Shown piece by piece: positions 46,575-57,908 of a DNA stretch of 64,000 nucleotides; within the stretch, counting starts at the first letter, position 1; the number at the start of each line of letters is the position of its first letter. The stretch comes from Hirundichthys speculiger. Lineage: Eukaryota > Chordata > Actinopteri > Beloniformes > Exocoetidae. The position numbers were made by a program, and so were the translations under genes. The stretch lies in assembly GCA_018398805.1 (NCBI GenBank), contig JAGFBZ010000945.1:1-64000 (forward strand), read 5' to 3'. A model generated the notes under the pieces. That model was not told the DNA's origin, made no database searches, and worked only from the letters and a program-made list of their open reading frames with translations.

Positions 46575-47274
46575 ATGGAAGCTTTAGATGAGAGGAATGA
46601 GGGAGAGGAGAGGGGAGGAGAGGGGAGGGGAGACTGCTGCTGACTTGCGCACGTTAGCAATAGCTTCCGTTAGCTCGCGTTAGCGTGATTTCAAAACTCC
46701 ATGGAAGCGATTGTTATGTTGTAGGTGGCTGATCAGGTTTTACGTATTAAAGCTTGTGCTTCCCTCCTCGTAGAATTCACTCGGAGGATTCGTCACAAAT
46801 AACCACCAAACTATCTTCTTCTGAAACTTTAACGAAGTTCCACGCCGCCATGTTTGTTGTGATCTGTACGCTGTGCTGCAGGCTGCATTCAAGGTGTAAC
46901 GTAAATTCCCTCGTTTGCTAGTCGTTCTTTCAGCCTTTTCTATTTTTATTTTTTTTTTATGTGTGTAACATGTGGGAAAATACTGCGAATATCAATTCAA
47001 GTCAGCAACTACTAAAATTATGACCGAGTTAACGAGTTATTTTCTGGCATGAGGGGGTATTCTTGATTTTCCTTATTGAGTAATCGTTTTTCTGATTATG
47101 CTGACGTCACTTGAACACAACATTCACTGCCGGTCATTCAAGGCTCAGGACTATTTGTCATGATATCGGACTTATCGGGATGACGTCATAATTTCCTGTT
47201 ATCGGCCCGATAGTTAGCGGCCCGATAGTTATCGGCCCGATAGTTATCGGCCCGATAGTTATCGTGCACCCCTA
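46575..47274 (-). mobile_element. Family C element, copy 4, with expanded terminal repeat
   Basis: It is the reverse of the left two thirds of family C, ending at the terminus ATCGTGCACCCCTA. Just inside the terminus a 15-bp unit ATAGTTATCGGCCCG, single in other copies, is present about four times (about 47208-47265). Confidence 0.87.
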
Positions 47275-47555
47275 CTGGTATATCTGAAGCACGAACTGGT
47301 AAAAATCACATCATAGGGCATTTATGTTTGCACGCTGTCGTCCTTGCATCACTGTAATTCTACCGCCAAACGCTTGGCGGCAGTGTTGGTTCTTCGTGCA
47401 GCGCTGACAGCTTGCAGCATTGAGCCTCTTCTTGTTTACTTCCTTCTCTCAGACGTGACAACTGGACACATAAAAATGCAACTGAGTCGACTGATCACAG
47501 TTGGTACTGTCTGCATCGACCCGGAGCTCAGTCGTCCAGGAGTAACTCAGAGTTG
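47275..47555. other. Intron, unique sequence
   Basis: Nothing recognised. Confidence 0.35.
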
Positions 47556-47770
47556 AGTCACTGCTCCTCCACACAGAGGAGCCCTGAAGAGATCTGTCCA
47601 TCTGGTTAAGGTGGCCACCGGCTGTCTTCCAGTGAAGGTGTTGTGGACACGTCCCAGTGGAAGGACGTCCTGAGGCTCAGCCAGGACTTAAAAGATGCCA
47701 CAGCGTCCTCTCACTGGAGCTGGAAGATGGAGGTCTGGGGAGCTGCTGTTAGAGATCCAGATAAGTGGTA
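47556..47770 (+). mobile_element. LINE 3' end, copy 2
   Basis: TCACTGCTCCTCCACACAG … CCATCTGGTTAAGGTGGCC … GGACACGTCCCAGTGGAAGG … CTCAGCCAGGACTTAAAAG … GGAGGTCTGGGGAGCTGC … AGATAAGTGG matches the same LINE end as 28766-33545 and 52290-52600, then passes into a GGAT tail. Confidence 0.75.
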
Positions 47771-48775
47771 TGGATAGATGGATGGATGATGGATGGGTGG
47801 ATGGATGGATAGATGGATGGATGGATGGATGGATGATGGATGGGTGGATGGGTGGCTGGATGGACAGATGGACAGAAGGATGGATGGATGGACAGATGGA
47901 AGGACGGATGGATGGACAGATAGAAGCATGGATGGATGCATGGATGGATGGATGGACGAAAGAATGGATGGATGGATGGATGGATGGATGGATGGAAGGA
48001 TGGACGGACAGACGAATGGATGAAAGGATGGATGGACAGATGGAAGGATGGATGGATGGCCGGACGGATGGATGGATGGATAGACAGACGGATGGACAGA
48101 AGGAATGAATGGAACAGCCGGACAGAAGGATGGATGGATGGATGGCCAGACGGCCGGACAGAAGGATGGATGGATGGATGGCCAGACGGACGGACGGATG
48201 GATGAATGGATAGATGGACAGACAGACGAATGGATGGACAGATGGACGGACAGACGAATGGATGGACGGACGGACAGATGGACGGAAGGATGGATGGATG
48301 GCCCGACGGAAGGAAGGATGGATAGACGGACAGATGAATGGATGGAATGATGGATGGAAGGATGGATGGATGGATAAATCGATGGATGGATGGATGGATG
48401 GACAGACAGACGGACGGATGGATGGATGATGATGATGGATGGATGGACGGACAGACGGATGGATGGACAGACGGATGGATGAATGGTGGATGAAGATTGA
48501 TGGACGGATGGATGGATGGATGGATGATGGATGACAATTGATGGATGGATAGATTGATGGATGGATGGATGGACGGATGGATGGATTGATGGATGGACAG
48601 ATTGATGGATGGATGGATGGATGAACGGATGGACAGACGGATAAACGGACGGATGGATGGATGATGGATGGATGGATGGTTGGATGGATAAATGGATGGA
48701 TGAATGTTTGATGGATGGATGGATGGATGGATGGATGGATGGATGGATAAATGGATGGATGGATGGATAGGATAA
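47771..48775 (+). repeat. GGAT/GGAC tetranucleotide array, ~1 kb
   Basis: Long tandem (GGAT)n with GGAC, AGAC, GGCC and GATGAT variants. It continues from the LINE end at 47770 and is best read as an expanded LINE tail. Long frames on both strands (IHPS repeats) are artefacts. Confidence 0.95.
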
Positions 48776-49980
48776 CGGTAGCATACTGGCAACTCTTAGG
48801 AAAAACAATGGTGATGAAACCGTGTAAGAAAAGCTAAATGCTGGAAGCTACAAATACCTCAGGTACTGCAGATACCCAGGTTCTGGTTCTGTTCCTGAAT
48901 GTGATTGGTTCTAGGTCTTAGAAGGGGTGACTCATGAAGATGCACTAACCCATAAAAATGTCACTGAAATATGTCCTCAAAGATGAAATCTCTCCTAACA
49001 TAATAACTGATTCTCATAACTCCTCACATCAGAGCTTCATGAACCCAAACACTGCTGGTTTAACTTTTCTTTCTCTGTGCAACAGGAAGCAGATACAGCT
49101 GGGAGGATGCAGCGCTCGTTAAAGATAAAGCTCGTTAAGTCTTGGTGTAAACTGCCCTTTTGAATGAAAATCTGAATCAGAACTGGCCAACAAAAGGCAA
49201 CTCAACATCACCAGCTCATCATGAGCAACTCTGCATCCTTCATGATGATGGACAGGTTCATAGATAACAGACCCCCCCCCCCCCCTTTGTTTTCACAATG
49301 TTAACGACTTTTAATTTTCTGCATGTAAACTGGAGTTTATATATTAATGGCCACTATTTGGCAATCAGTCCAGCGCTGCTGTCGTCGAACACGGCGGTCG
49401 ATAATATCCGCTGGTGTCTCCGCAGACAGAGTGAGGTATTTAACAGCCGAGTCCCCCGAAGACAGGACACAAATGAACCCCCCGTACCACAGGTGCGTCC
49501 ACAGACCCCGCCCCCCCACCCCCCCCCACGACAGGAGACAAATTAACCACTTCCAAGAGAGCGATTCACACGGGAGCAGGGGGACAGTGAGCGGTGGATG
49601 ATCAATACTGCCTTCTTTAGGAGATATCGGGCCACACAGAGGTGCGTTAAACACCACTGTCCAGCGCATCAACTGTTTGTTTAAAAAAAAACAAACAAAA
49701 ACATTTTTAATCCAAAAAAAAAAAAAAAGGCAATTTGATCCAAAGGCACAAAAGCAGATCTATGTGTTCCTCCGACACTCAAGTGGCCTCCTCTTCCCTC
49801 TTCTTTTTTTTTTTTCCTTCCTTAACTCCTCTTTAACGCTGAAGCTACAATGACAGGAGACAAACTAGCTATTTCCCCCGGAGCAAGTCACCGGGGACGA
49901 CGGTAAATGAACTGCCCCAGATCAATACTGTACTCTGGCTCACAGTCACTCTGCTCCCCTCCGTGGGCACGAAGCACCGC
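48776..49980. other. Intron, unique sequence
   Basis: C run at 49271-49284. A-runs at 49681-49730. Two similar pieces, 49540-49610 and 49850-49935, both contain GACAGGAGACAAA and later GATCAATACTG. Confidence 0.4.
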
Positions 49981-49984
49981 AGGG

Positions 49985-50256
49985 CCCACGGCTGAAGAAG
50001 AACAAGAAGAAGGAGAAGAAGAAGAAGAAGAAGAAAGAGAAGAAGAGAAGAAGAAGAAGAAGAAGAAGAAGAAGGAACAGAAGAAAAGATAAGAAGAATA
50101 TAGAAGAAGAAAGAGGAAGGAGAAAGAAGAAGAGGAAGCGGACGTAAGGAGAAGAGGCGAAGACGAAGAAGGAGGAACGAGAAAGAGAGGAGGGCAAGGA
50201 GAAGAAGAAGAGGAAGAGGAAGAAAGAAGGAAGGATGAGAGAAGAAGAGGCCTCAA

Positions 50257-50287
<31 letters not shown>

Positions 50288-51360
50288 GAGAACCGAAGAA
50301 GAAGAAGAAGAGAGGAAGAAGGAAAGAGGAAAAGAAGAAGAAGGAAGATCGAAGGAAGGAAGAAGAAGAGGAGACCGAGGAAAGGAAGAAGAAGACAAGA
50401 AAAGAAGAAGAACGAAGAAGAAGGAGAAGGAGAAGCCGAAAGAGCGAAAAAGAAAGAAGAAGGAAGAAAGAAGAGGAAAAGAAGAAGAATAGAAGAAAGA
50501 AAAAGGAGGAAGGAGGAAGAAGAGGAAGAAAAAAAGGGAGAAGGAAGGAAAGGAAGAAGGAAGTAGAAGCCGCCGGAGAAAGAAGGCCTCGAGAAGGAGA
50601 GAGAACCTAGTAGGAGAAGGAGCCGGAAGGGAGAGAAGAGAAAGGAGAAGGAGAAGAAGAAGAAGAGGAAGGAGAAGAAGAATGAGAAGGAGAAGAAGGA
50701 GAGGAAGGAGAAGTTCGAAGAAGGAGGGGAAAGGAGAGGAGAGGGAAGCCGAAGAGAAAGAGAAGAAGAAACCTCTCCGAGCCGGGAAAGCTCCGAAGAA
50801 GGAGAAGAAGAAGCCTTCTCGAGGGACCTCCTCCGCCCAGATAGAGGAAGGCAAGAGAAGAAAGAAGGAGCCTCTTCCTTCAGAAGCTTCCTCCTCCGGC
50901 AGAGGAAGGGAGAAAAGGACCCTTGGAGGAGAAGAAGAAGGGAAGGAAGAAGAAGAAGAGAAGGAGACCTAGGAGGAAGAAGAAGGCAAAAGAAGGAAAG
51001 TCTTCCGAAGAAGAAAGAAGAGGAAAGAAGAGCCGGGGGAAGAAGAAGAAGAACCTCTCCCTCCTGGAAGAAGAGAAGAAGAAGAAGAAGAAGATTCTCC
51101 TCCTCCCCCTCCTCCTCTCCTCCGAAGGAGAAGAGGAGAGGAGGAAGGAGAAGAAGAAGAAGAAGAAAAGGAGAAGAAAAGAAGAAGGAGAAGAAGAGGA
51201 AGGAGAAGAAGAAGAAGAGGAAGGAGAAGAAGAAGAAGAAAGAAGAGGAAGGAGAAGAGGAAGGAAGAAGAAGAGGAAGGAAGAAAGAAGAAGAAGAAGA
51301 GGAGGAATGAGAAGAAAAAAGAGGAAGGAGGAGAAGGAGAAGAAGAAGAAGAAAGTAGTC
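49985..51360 (+). repeat. GAA/GGA polypurine tract, ~1.4 kb
   Basis: Nearly pure purine on this strand: GAA, GGA, GAAGGA units with a few pyrimidine-rich islands (CCTCCTCCTCTCCTCC-type) near 50810-50900 and 51080-51125. Mirror-symmetric purine runs of this kind can form intramolecular triplexes. Long Lys/Glu/Arg or Ser/Leu/Phe ORFs are artefacts. Confidence 0.96.
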
Positions 51361-52050
51361 AAGTTTACTTCAGTTTCAGGAATTCAAACAAGAACGACTC
51401 CATTTACATTTTAAGTGTCAGATTACAGAGGGGGCGTGGCCAAGGCTTTTACTGCACTTTTAACTCTCAGCTGACAGAGAACTGTGGTTTGTTCAGTTTG
51501 CTCGTAGGTTTATTTAAAAAGTGAGAGATGGATTTGCATGAAGTCTTTATCTGAGGAGGAAAATTAGATGTGACTGACTGTAAACTACGACTGCTCTTGT
51601 TGCACCAGTCGTAGTTTCCTCATCTGAGGACCAGTTTAGACATTTTGTTAAGTTCTGACTTGTTGATTCAGATACTTCCTAAAAAAAAATAAGCTAGCAG
51701 TATACAAAACAATTTTTTTTAAGTTAAACTAAATTGATATCAGCATAGAATGTAATTTAAAAAAAACATAAAAAATGAAAATAAAGATCGCGGAGGTTTC
51801 AAAAATATTCATCTTAAAAAAAATTTCGAAAAAAAAAAAATTTCAAACGAAGCGCGCGAGGCTGAAGTGAAACACATCACATCAAGAACGAGTCTCAGGA
51901 AGCAACAAGAGCCGACTGGGGATGATCCATGAACGAAAATCGAGGCCTGTGATTGGCTGCTACGACGGGCATTACTGTACCGTCGGTGATCTGTACGCTG
52001 ATTGGCTGACACGTGTCGCCGCATCTCTCATCTCTTGCTCTCGTGAAACG
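51361..52050. other. Intron, unique sequence
   Basis: AT-rich with A runs. From about 51940 it may belong to the Tigger fragment that follows. Confidence 0.35.
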
Positions 52051-52077
52051 AAGGTTTAGTGCCGTTTTAAAGTCAAA

Positions 52078-52180
52078 ATGGATCCCAAAGGACGCCGCCC
52101 ATCACCAAGCGCCTCTGGAGAACCGAAATGCTGTCGCAAAATGATGACAATTGCCAAAAAAGTGGAACTTCTGGATAAGT
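52078..52180 (+). pseudogene. Tigger/pogo transposase, N-terminal fragment
   Basis: It reads MDPKGRRPSPSASGEPKCCR then KMMTIAKKVELLDKLRG, like the start of Tigger/JRK-type transposases, where a SGEPKKKRK stretch precedes the TIEEKVKLLD helix of the CENP-B-like HTH. Homology stops after about 37 codons. The rest of the HTH and the DDE domain are missing, so it is a deletion relic. Confidence 0.75.
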
Positions 52181-52289
52181 TGAGGGGGTACTCCACATCG
52201 CGGTTTTCACCATTCGCGGCATATTTTAATTCCTGCAACTCCTCCACCAGGATAATGTCGCGGTTCAAGGAGGTTGCAAGCGTCTGAGA

Positions 52290-52600
52290 TGAACTTCAGC
52301 CAAAGGCTGGCTGGACTCCACGTAGAGACAGATTCAGGAGGGACGTGGAGCAGAGCTGCTGCCCTTCATGTCCAGAGGAGCCAGCTGAGGGGGTCTGGAC
52401 ATCTGGTTAGGATGGTTTTGGACGTGTCCAACTAGGCAGAGGCTGGTGGAGATTACGTCTCTCACAATATTCCCCCAGAAGACCTGGAGGAGGTGGCTGG
52501 AGAGGGAGGGAGGGAGGTCTGGGCTCTGTGTGGTCACAGAAGCAACATCTGTAGTAGACATTAACAGACGGAGGAACGGACGGTCCACCATGTCAAGGTC
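52290..52600 (+). mobile_element. LINE 3' end, copy 3
   Basis: CCAGAGGAGCCAGCTGAGG … GGACATCTGGTTAGGATGG … GGAGATTACGTCTCTCAC … GACCTGGAGGAGGTGGCTGG … GGAGGTCTGGGCTCTG follows the LINE C-terminal coding end. Here the EVAGERE region is only slightly expanded (GAGGGAGGGAGG), which shows the pre-expansion state of the 28.9-kb array. Confidence 0.78.
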
Positions 52601-52741
52601 ATACATGATTACATGACCTGATAAAAACGTTAAATGTTTCTTAGCGACAGTGTCGCCTTTATAGGTTAAACAGAACTGCCCCAGAAATCTCCAAATACCA
52701 ATCATATGCCAAAAAACGGTGAAAAGCTCATCTTTTTGTAG

Positions 52742-53786
52742 TAGGGATGCAACGGTTACCGGTATTACGGTAAAGCGCGGTAAAATATTACGCGATAACG
52801 ATTACTGTTTGTGTTTGACTTCATCTCGTTATCGCGGTCGATTACCGGGATGTGTAATATCAGCCTCATTCAAGTCTGCGAGCGACTCGCAACTGTGTCT
52901 CGCGTGAATATGTAGCTTGTAACATCGGCATCGTAACGTTAGCATGGTGGAAAGTGGTGATAGCACGCATTTTTTTTTTTAAGAATGCAGAGGGACAACT
53001 GGTGGAGGACAGTTATTCTGTCTGCAGAGCATTTTATTGTAATTTGTAGAAGCAACTTGAAGGAGCTAAGGCTAATGCTTCAAGCTACGGAGATGTTTGA
53101 CCAAGAGGAACCTGGTCGACGCACTTCGCCAACTCGCATTTCGTAAACGTTACGGTTGTGTGTTGATCTAAAAAGGACCGGAACAATGTTCTTCTGATGC
53201 AGTTAAAATATTAATTTATTCCATTAACTGATCCGACAACCATAACGCCGGCAGTTAGCGCCACAGCGGTCACCTATCACCTAGCCAAACCCAGGCAGCT
53301 ACCTTTATACCTGACCCTCAGGTAACAAAACAGCGACACCCACAGACACACAGAGTGAATTACAATTCATAACAACATATTTGACTCCTTTACAACTGTT
53401 TCTTTATTTGCACATTTATACTTTAAAAAGTTTCATTTGAACTTCACTATAATTTTTGTTCCTGATAATTGTTTGCATATTTTGACCTAATATGGTTGTT
53501 AAAAGTGTTTATTTAAATTTGCACCAGACAAATAAGCTTTGTTCCTGTTATTTATTTTGTTCATTTAAAATAAAACTTCTTTCTGTGCCAGTTGTTTGCC
53601 CTTTTAATGTGAAAGTTTCATTTCGATAAGATTGCGGCTTCTGATGTTTTAGTCAGACAAGAAAATCACACACAAATTATTTAAATGTATGTGTTTTTTG
53701 GACATTTGTACAACAATGAAGAATATCGCGATAATATCGTAAACCGTGATAATTTGGTCACTATAATCGAGATCGTTACATCCCTA
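52742..53786 (+). mobile_element. hAT-like element H (TAGGGATGCAACGGTTACCGG ends)
   Basis: It runs from TAGGGATGCAACGGTTACC to GATCGTTACATCCCTA, with a perfect 8-bp duplication TTTTGTAG (52734-52741 and 53787-53794). 1045 bp, no transposase. Confidence 0.93.
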
Positions 53787-53794
53787 TTTTGTAG

Positions 53795-56302
53795 TGATGT
53801 CAGCACAAACTGAGGCTTGATTCGTCAGCCTAAACATCAACCGACTGAAAACAAATTAATGATTTTTATGTGGTGTTAAAGGATTTAAAACAATGATTCC
53901 ACTCTGATCAGGGTCCAGGATCATTTAAAGCTCCTCAGAAATGGGCCTCTGGGCCGAGCAGAGCTCGGGTTCATCAGCAGCTGGACTTGCTGAGCCAGCA
54001 GCACATGTGCAGAGCCCCCTCTGCAGCTCGTTGGCAGCAGCACAACCAGAAAGGCTCTCCTGGCACACGGCGCACGTGTTGAAATGTGTGTCAGACGCCG
54101 CACGTCAAACCTGGATTTGGCTGAACACCCTGACCCACTCACAGGTTTGTATAAATAGTACGGTACCCCTAATTCGGGTTTTCCAGCCAAGTCCGGAGCG
54201 CTTCGGCTACTGTAGGACGGCGGGAGCGCGGGTTCCAAATCAGGAGGTGAAATGTTTGTCAGAAAAACGTTGACCGAGTAGCAAAAAGCAACGGGTCACA
54301 AGACAAACGTGTCCGAGTCCGTCCCCCGGCCTCACCGAGGTGGAGCTGGAGGGGAAACAAACGGCTGCAGGAGCTGCAGGTCTGATTTTACAGCGTTGGT
54401 GTTTTCACAGCACACACAGCTGCCGGCGTGCTGCGTCACGGTTCCGTCCCGCGTCACGGTTCTGTCCCGCGTCACGGTTTCAAATCTGGACGCTTCTCAC
54501 TACAGCTGAATATTTTACGGGGTGCAAACGAACGACCCATACCCGGCAGAGGACCACAGCAGAACCGCAGCGGGTCCGAACTGAGCCCTGCGAGCGCTGC
54601 AACGTTCGGTTTACACCCAAGCCGACCGGCAAACCCTTGTGGTTTTGGCCTGCAGCGGCATTTATTAATATCACCTCTTTAGTGCTCCGGTTGTCGTGCC
54701 AAAGCGGGTTCTACCGCTGCAACCACAAAAGCCGCCGGCGCCGGCGCCAACTCCCCCGACCACTCTCTGCAGCCAGGGGAGTTTTTGTGAATCAAACGGA
54801 CCTCGAGCCGGCCCGCGCTGCAGACGTGATGCATGCAACGTTTACGCACGGAGCTGAGGACTCAATTACTCTGCTCCTGTTTAAAGCAAATCTCACTAAT
54901 TAAATAGGTTAAGCATTAATTATTCAAACCGGAGCGAGAGGAACTCTTGACAAGAGGAACGGGGGGGGCGCGTGGGAAGGGGGGGGGGTGCAGCATTTCT
55001 CTCCGGCTATAAAACAATCCGCGCCCTGCGCAGCTAATCAATAGAGCCCTGCTGGAATTAGCGGTTATCTTAAAGCCCTTTAACGAGAGAGCGCTGAGTG
55101 ACAAACACAAACTATCATCCATTATTAAATACAGAAACCCAACAGGGGTAGATATGAAGACGGCGAGGCCCGGCGGAGTTAAACGAGCATTAATTACAGA
55201 GAAAGAAACGTCAAAGAAAACGAGGGTCGCGTAAATCAGAGTATGATGACGACGTGCGATGGTTGTCACGGCGCCCAGGTACGTGTTACAAACCGCGGAA
55301 GAGGAGGTGGCGGGACTAATTACCGCCGTTAACGCCTGTCCGTCACGTCCACATCCGTTACCTAGGCTTTAAGCGCCGTTTCTAATGATTTAATCTGCGG
55401 CGTCACGGGCGGCGGGTTGACGGTGCGCTTCGGGGGGGGAAAGTTGAGGAGCTCAGAGTTCTGATGGCGGGCACATGGCCACGGAAAGGTGACTCTGAGA
55501 GGAAAGCAGTTACTTAGATGGATGGGAAAACAGCGTTAGTATGGGAGTAGTGGGACTGTCAGGGTGGGGTTGGGGGGGGGGGGGTCAGTGAATAACTCAC
55601 TGGGACCAGAATAGACCTGCGGGGGTTCGGATGTCCAGCCTGTTGAGCCTGAAATGGAAAGTTGGAAAGGCTGAAAAAACATCAAGATGATGAGGCGTCG
55701 GGTTTCTCCTCGTCCCGGGGCCGTGACCTGCAGCCTGGATCCCAGGCGTGAGTGAGGAGCCAGGTGGAGCAAGACGGGTTGGGCGGGGCGTGGAGTTTAA
55801 AGGGGGGGGGGGGCAGAAAGTTATGAATCATGGGGACGGTGGCTTCGCTCCGACACGGGACTTTGTGTCCAGGCCGGTTACTCGCTTCTGGAGACTTTAG
55901 AGAAACAGGTGTGAGTGCAGATTTACAGAAAACGACCGGAGCAGATGAGCAAAAAAAAGAACCTGGAATAGTTCAGAGATAATGAGAGAAGATGCTGCAA
56001 ATGTCCTGATCTGTGTGTGGGGGAGGGAGGGTCATCTGTGCCCAGATACACTGCTGAAGTCGAGGCAGGGCTGTCAAATCTTCATCCCTGTTTTTCACAG
56101 GAAGGTCTGGAGGTGTTTTTTTACAGCTTGTTGCACTTCTGCCAACAGAACTTTAAACCACAGCAGGACTCAGTTTCACCATCAGGACAGATGAGCGTGA
56201 CAGAGCGCCGTTTACTACGACCATCGTCACATCCAAACCACCACTCGTTATCCCTGTACGAATAACTTTGAGCATGAGCAGATTATTGACGTAAAAGGAC
56301 AC
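53795..56302. other. Intron, unique sequence
   Basis: GC-rich part 53930-54880 with frames that match nothing known. G runs at 54961, 54980, 55568-55583 and 55801-55813. 54995-55260 is a clean, non-repetitive AT/GC-balanced block, a candidate conserved non-coding element. Confidence 0.4.
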
Positions 56303-56657
56303 ATTTAAAGTAGGGCTGGGCAAGTTAACGTGTTATTATCGTGCTAACGCATTAATTTATTAACGCCGACATTTATTTTATCATGCGTTAACGCATGTTG
56401 GTCACCTGCTTTTGTTTTGAAAAGTCTGTTACTGGTTGCTGCGGAACCGGAAAATAAATGGCAGGTAAAATTAAAACAGACATGGAGAACGGTGAAAATC
56501 CGTGAACATTACAGTTAAGGAAGCAACTCAGGTAGCAATATTAACAATTCTGTCTGAAAAATAAACTTTCAAACTCCTTTGTTCAAGACGATCGCGTCAT
56601 TCCTCCATGTTACATCAGATCTGCTCCATGTGTTCACTGTCCTGCTGTTCTCTAGCT

Positions 56658-56998
56658 CAGTGATTCCCAAAGTGTGGGCCGCGGCCCCCTGGTGGGCAGT
56701 CATGGTACTGCACTTGGGCCGTGAGAGGTCATTAAAATTAAACAAATGTTTTAAATCCTCCATTTTTTTTAAATATGTTTTTAATTACTGGAAAATATTA
56801 ACGACATGATTTAAAAACATTAAGAAGTAACAAAACAAACCAGTTAAGTGTTATTCTACCTAACTTATTATGACAAGTGTCACCTTATTTGTTGACCCCT
56901 TATATTAATGTCAGAACGTAGCTTCTAGTCCTGGATGCTGATCACAGTTGTTCACATTTCAAATTGGGCCTTGGTATTCTGAAGTTTGGGAATGATTG
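56658..56998 (+). mobile_element. CAG-type hAT MITE, copy 3, nested in family A
   Basis: It runs from CAGTGATTCCCAAAGTGTGG to AGTTTGGGAATGATTG. The duplication is CTCTAGCT (56650-56657) and ATCTAGCT (56999-57006), 7/8, at the family A sequence TTCTCTAGCTGG. Confidence 0.88.
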
Positions 56999-57058
56999 AT
57001 CTAGCTAGCTCTAGTTACTTTAGTTCGGCTCCATCTAGTGGCTCAGATGTGTAATGAC

Positions 57059-57908
57059 TAGAGGTGTCCCGATCCGATATTCGTATCGGATCGGCCGCCG
57101 ATATGAGCAAAAAATGCGGATCGGTATCGGATCGGCAAGCCCTAAAAATGCAGATCCAGACTCCCGATCCAGTTTTTTTCCAAAATCCGTTCCGGGTTTT
57201 CCAGCGCACCGCGCAGCGTATTATTCAGATAACCCATTCCGGGTCTTGCTCTGTGTTTCCCTAATATCCGGTCCGCATTTTCCAGCACACCTTCAGCACA
57301 CGAGCTGGTTCCAACTCTCCAATGAGAAGAGTCGCTAGAGGCTGTCCCGGAAGTCGCTAGAAGTCGCTAGATGCGACGGATAGACACAGACGGACGGACG
57401 GACGGACTGTCAGACGTATTAAGCAAACACAACCTGAGTTTAACCGTCTATTAACAGCATTAGTACCTGTGCTTTGACACTGTTCAGTGGCAGTTTGTCA
57501 CGATTTGTCACGATTCCCAAACGTCCCAAACGGGGGGGGGGGGGGGGGGGGGGGGGGCTCGAGTTGTCTCGCGCGGGGGCGGGGGTGTTTGGTTTGTGGC
57601 TGTGCACTGTGCCCGACAGAGACAGAGAACGAGAGAGAAGTGCGGCTCGCGAGGAACACAGCAGCCATTAGCGGCCAAGTGATGGCTTCAAGTCGCTAGA
57701 TTTGTCGCTAGTCGCTTTTTACAAATTAAGTCGCTAGGGGGGTCTGGAAAGTCGCTAGATAGAGCGACAAAGTCGCTAAGTTGGCAACACTGCTCTCTCT
57801 CTGTCGGGCACAGTGCACAGCCACAAACACCCCGCCCCCCGCGCGAGACAACTCGAGCCCCCCCGGTATCGGATCGGAAGTTCAAAATGCTGGATCGGGA
57901 CATCTCTA
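57059..57908 (+). mobile_element. hAT-like element F nested in family A
   Basis: The ends are TAGAGGTGTCCCGATC and, inverted, GATCGGGACATCTCTA, with a perfect 8-bp duplication GTAATGAC (57051-57058 and 57909-57916). It contains a G run of about 25, repeated GTCGCTAGA strings and a ~70-bp inverted repeat (57551-57626 against 57795-57863). Confidence 0.93.

Noticed and set aside
47711..48808. Two overlapping ORFs of about 350 codons rich in IHPS
   Set aside because: They arise from the GGAT/GGAC tetranucleotide array read on the minus strand; neighbouring frames are equally open.
49946..51414. 300-codon Ser/Leu/Phe ORF and Lys/Glu/Arg ORFs
   Set aside because: Products of the GAA/GGA polypurine tract; no domain, low complexity, open in several frames.
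54340..54903. 187-codon plus-strand ORF
   Set aside because: GC-rich region with three overlapping open frames and no conserved motif; likely chance.
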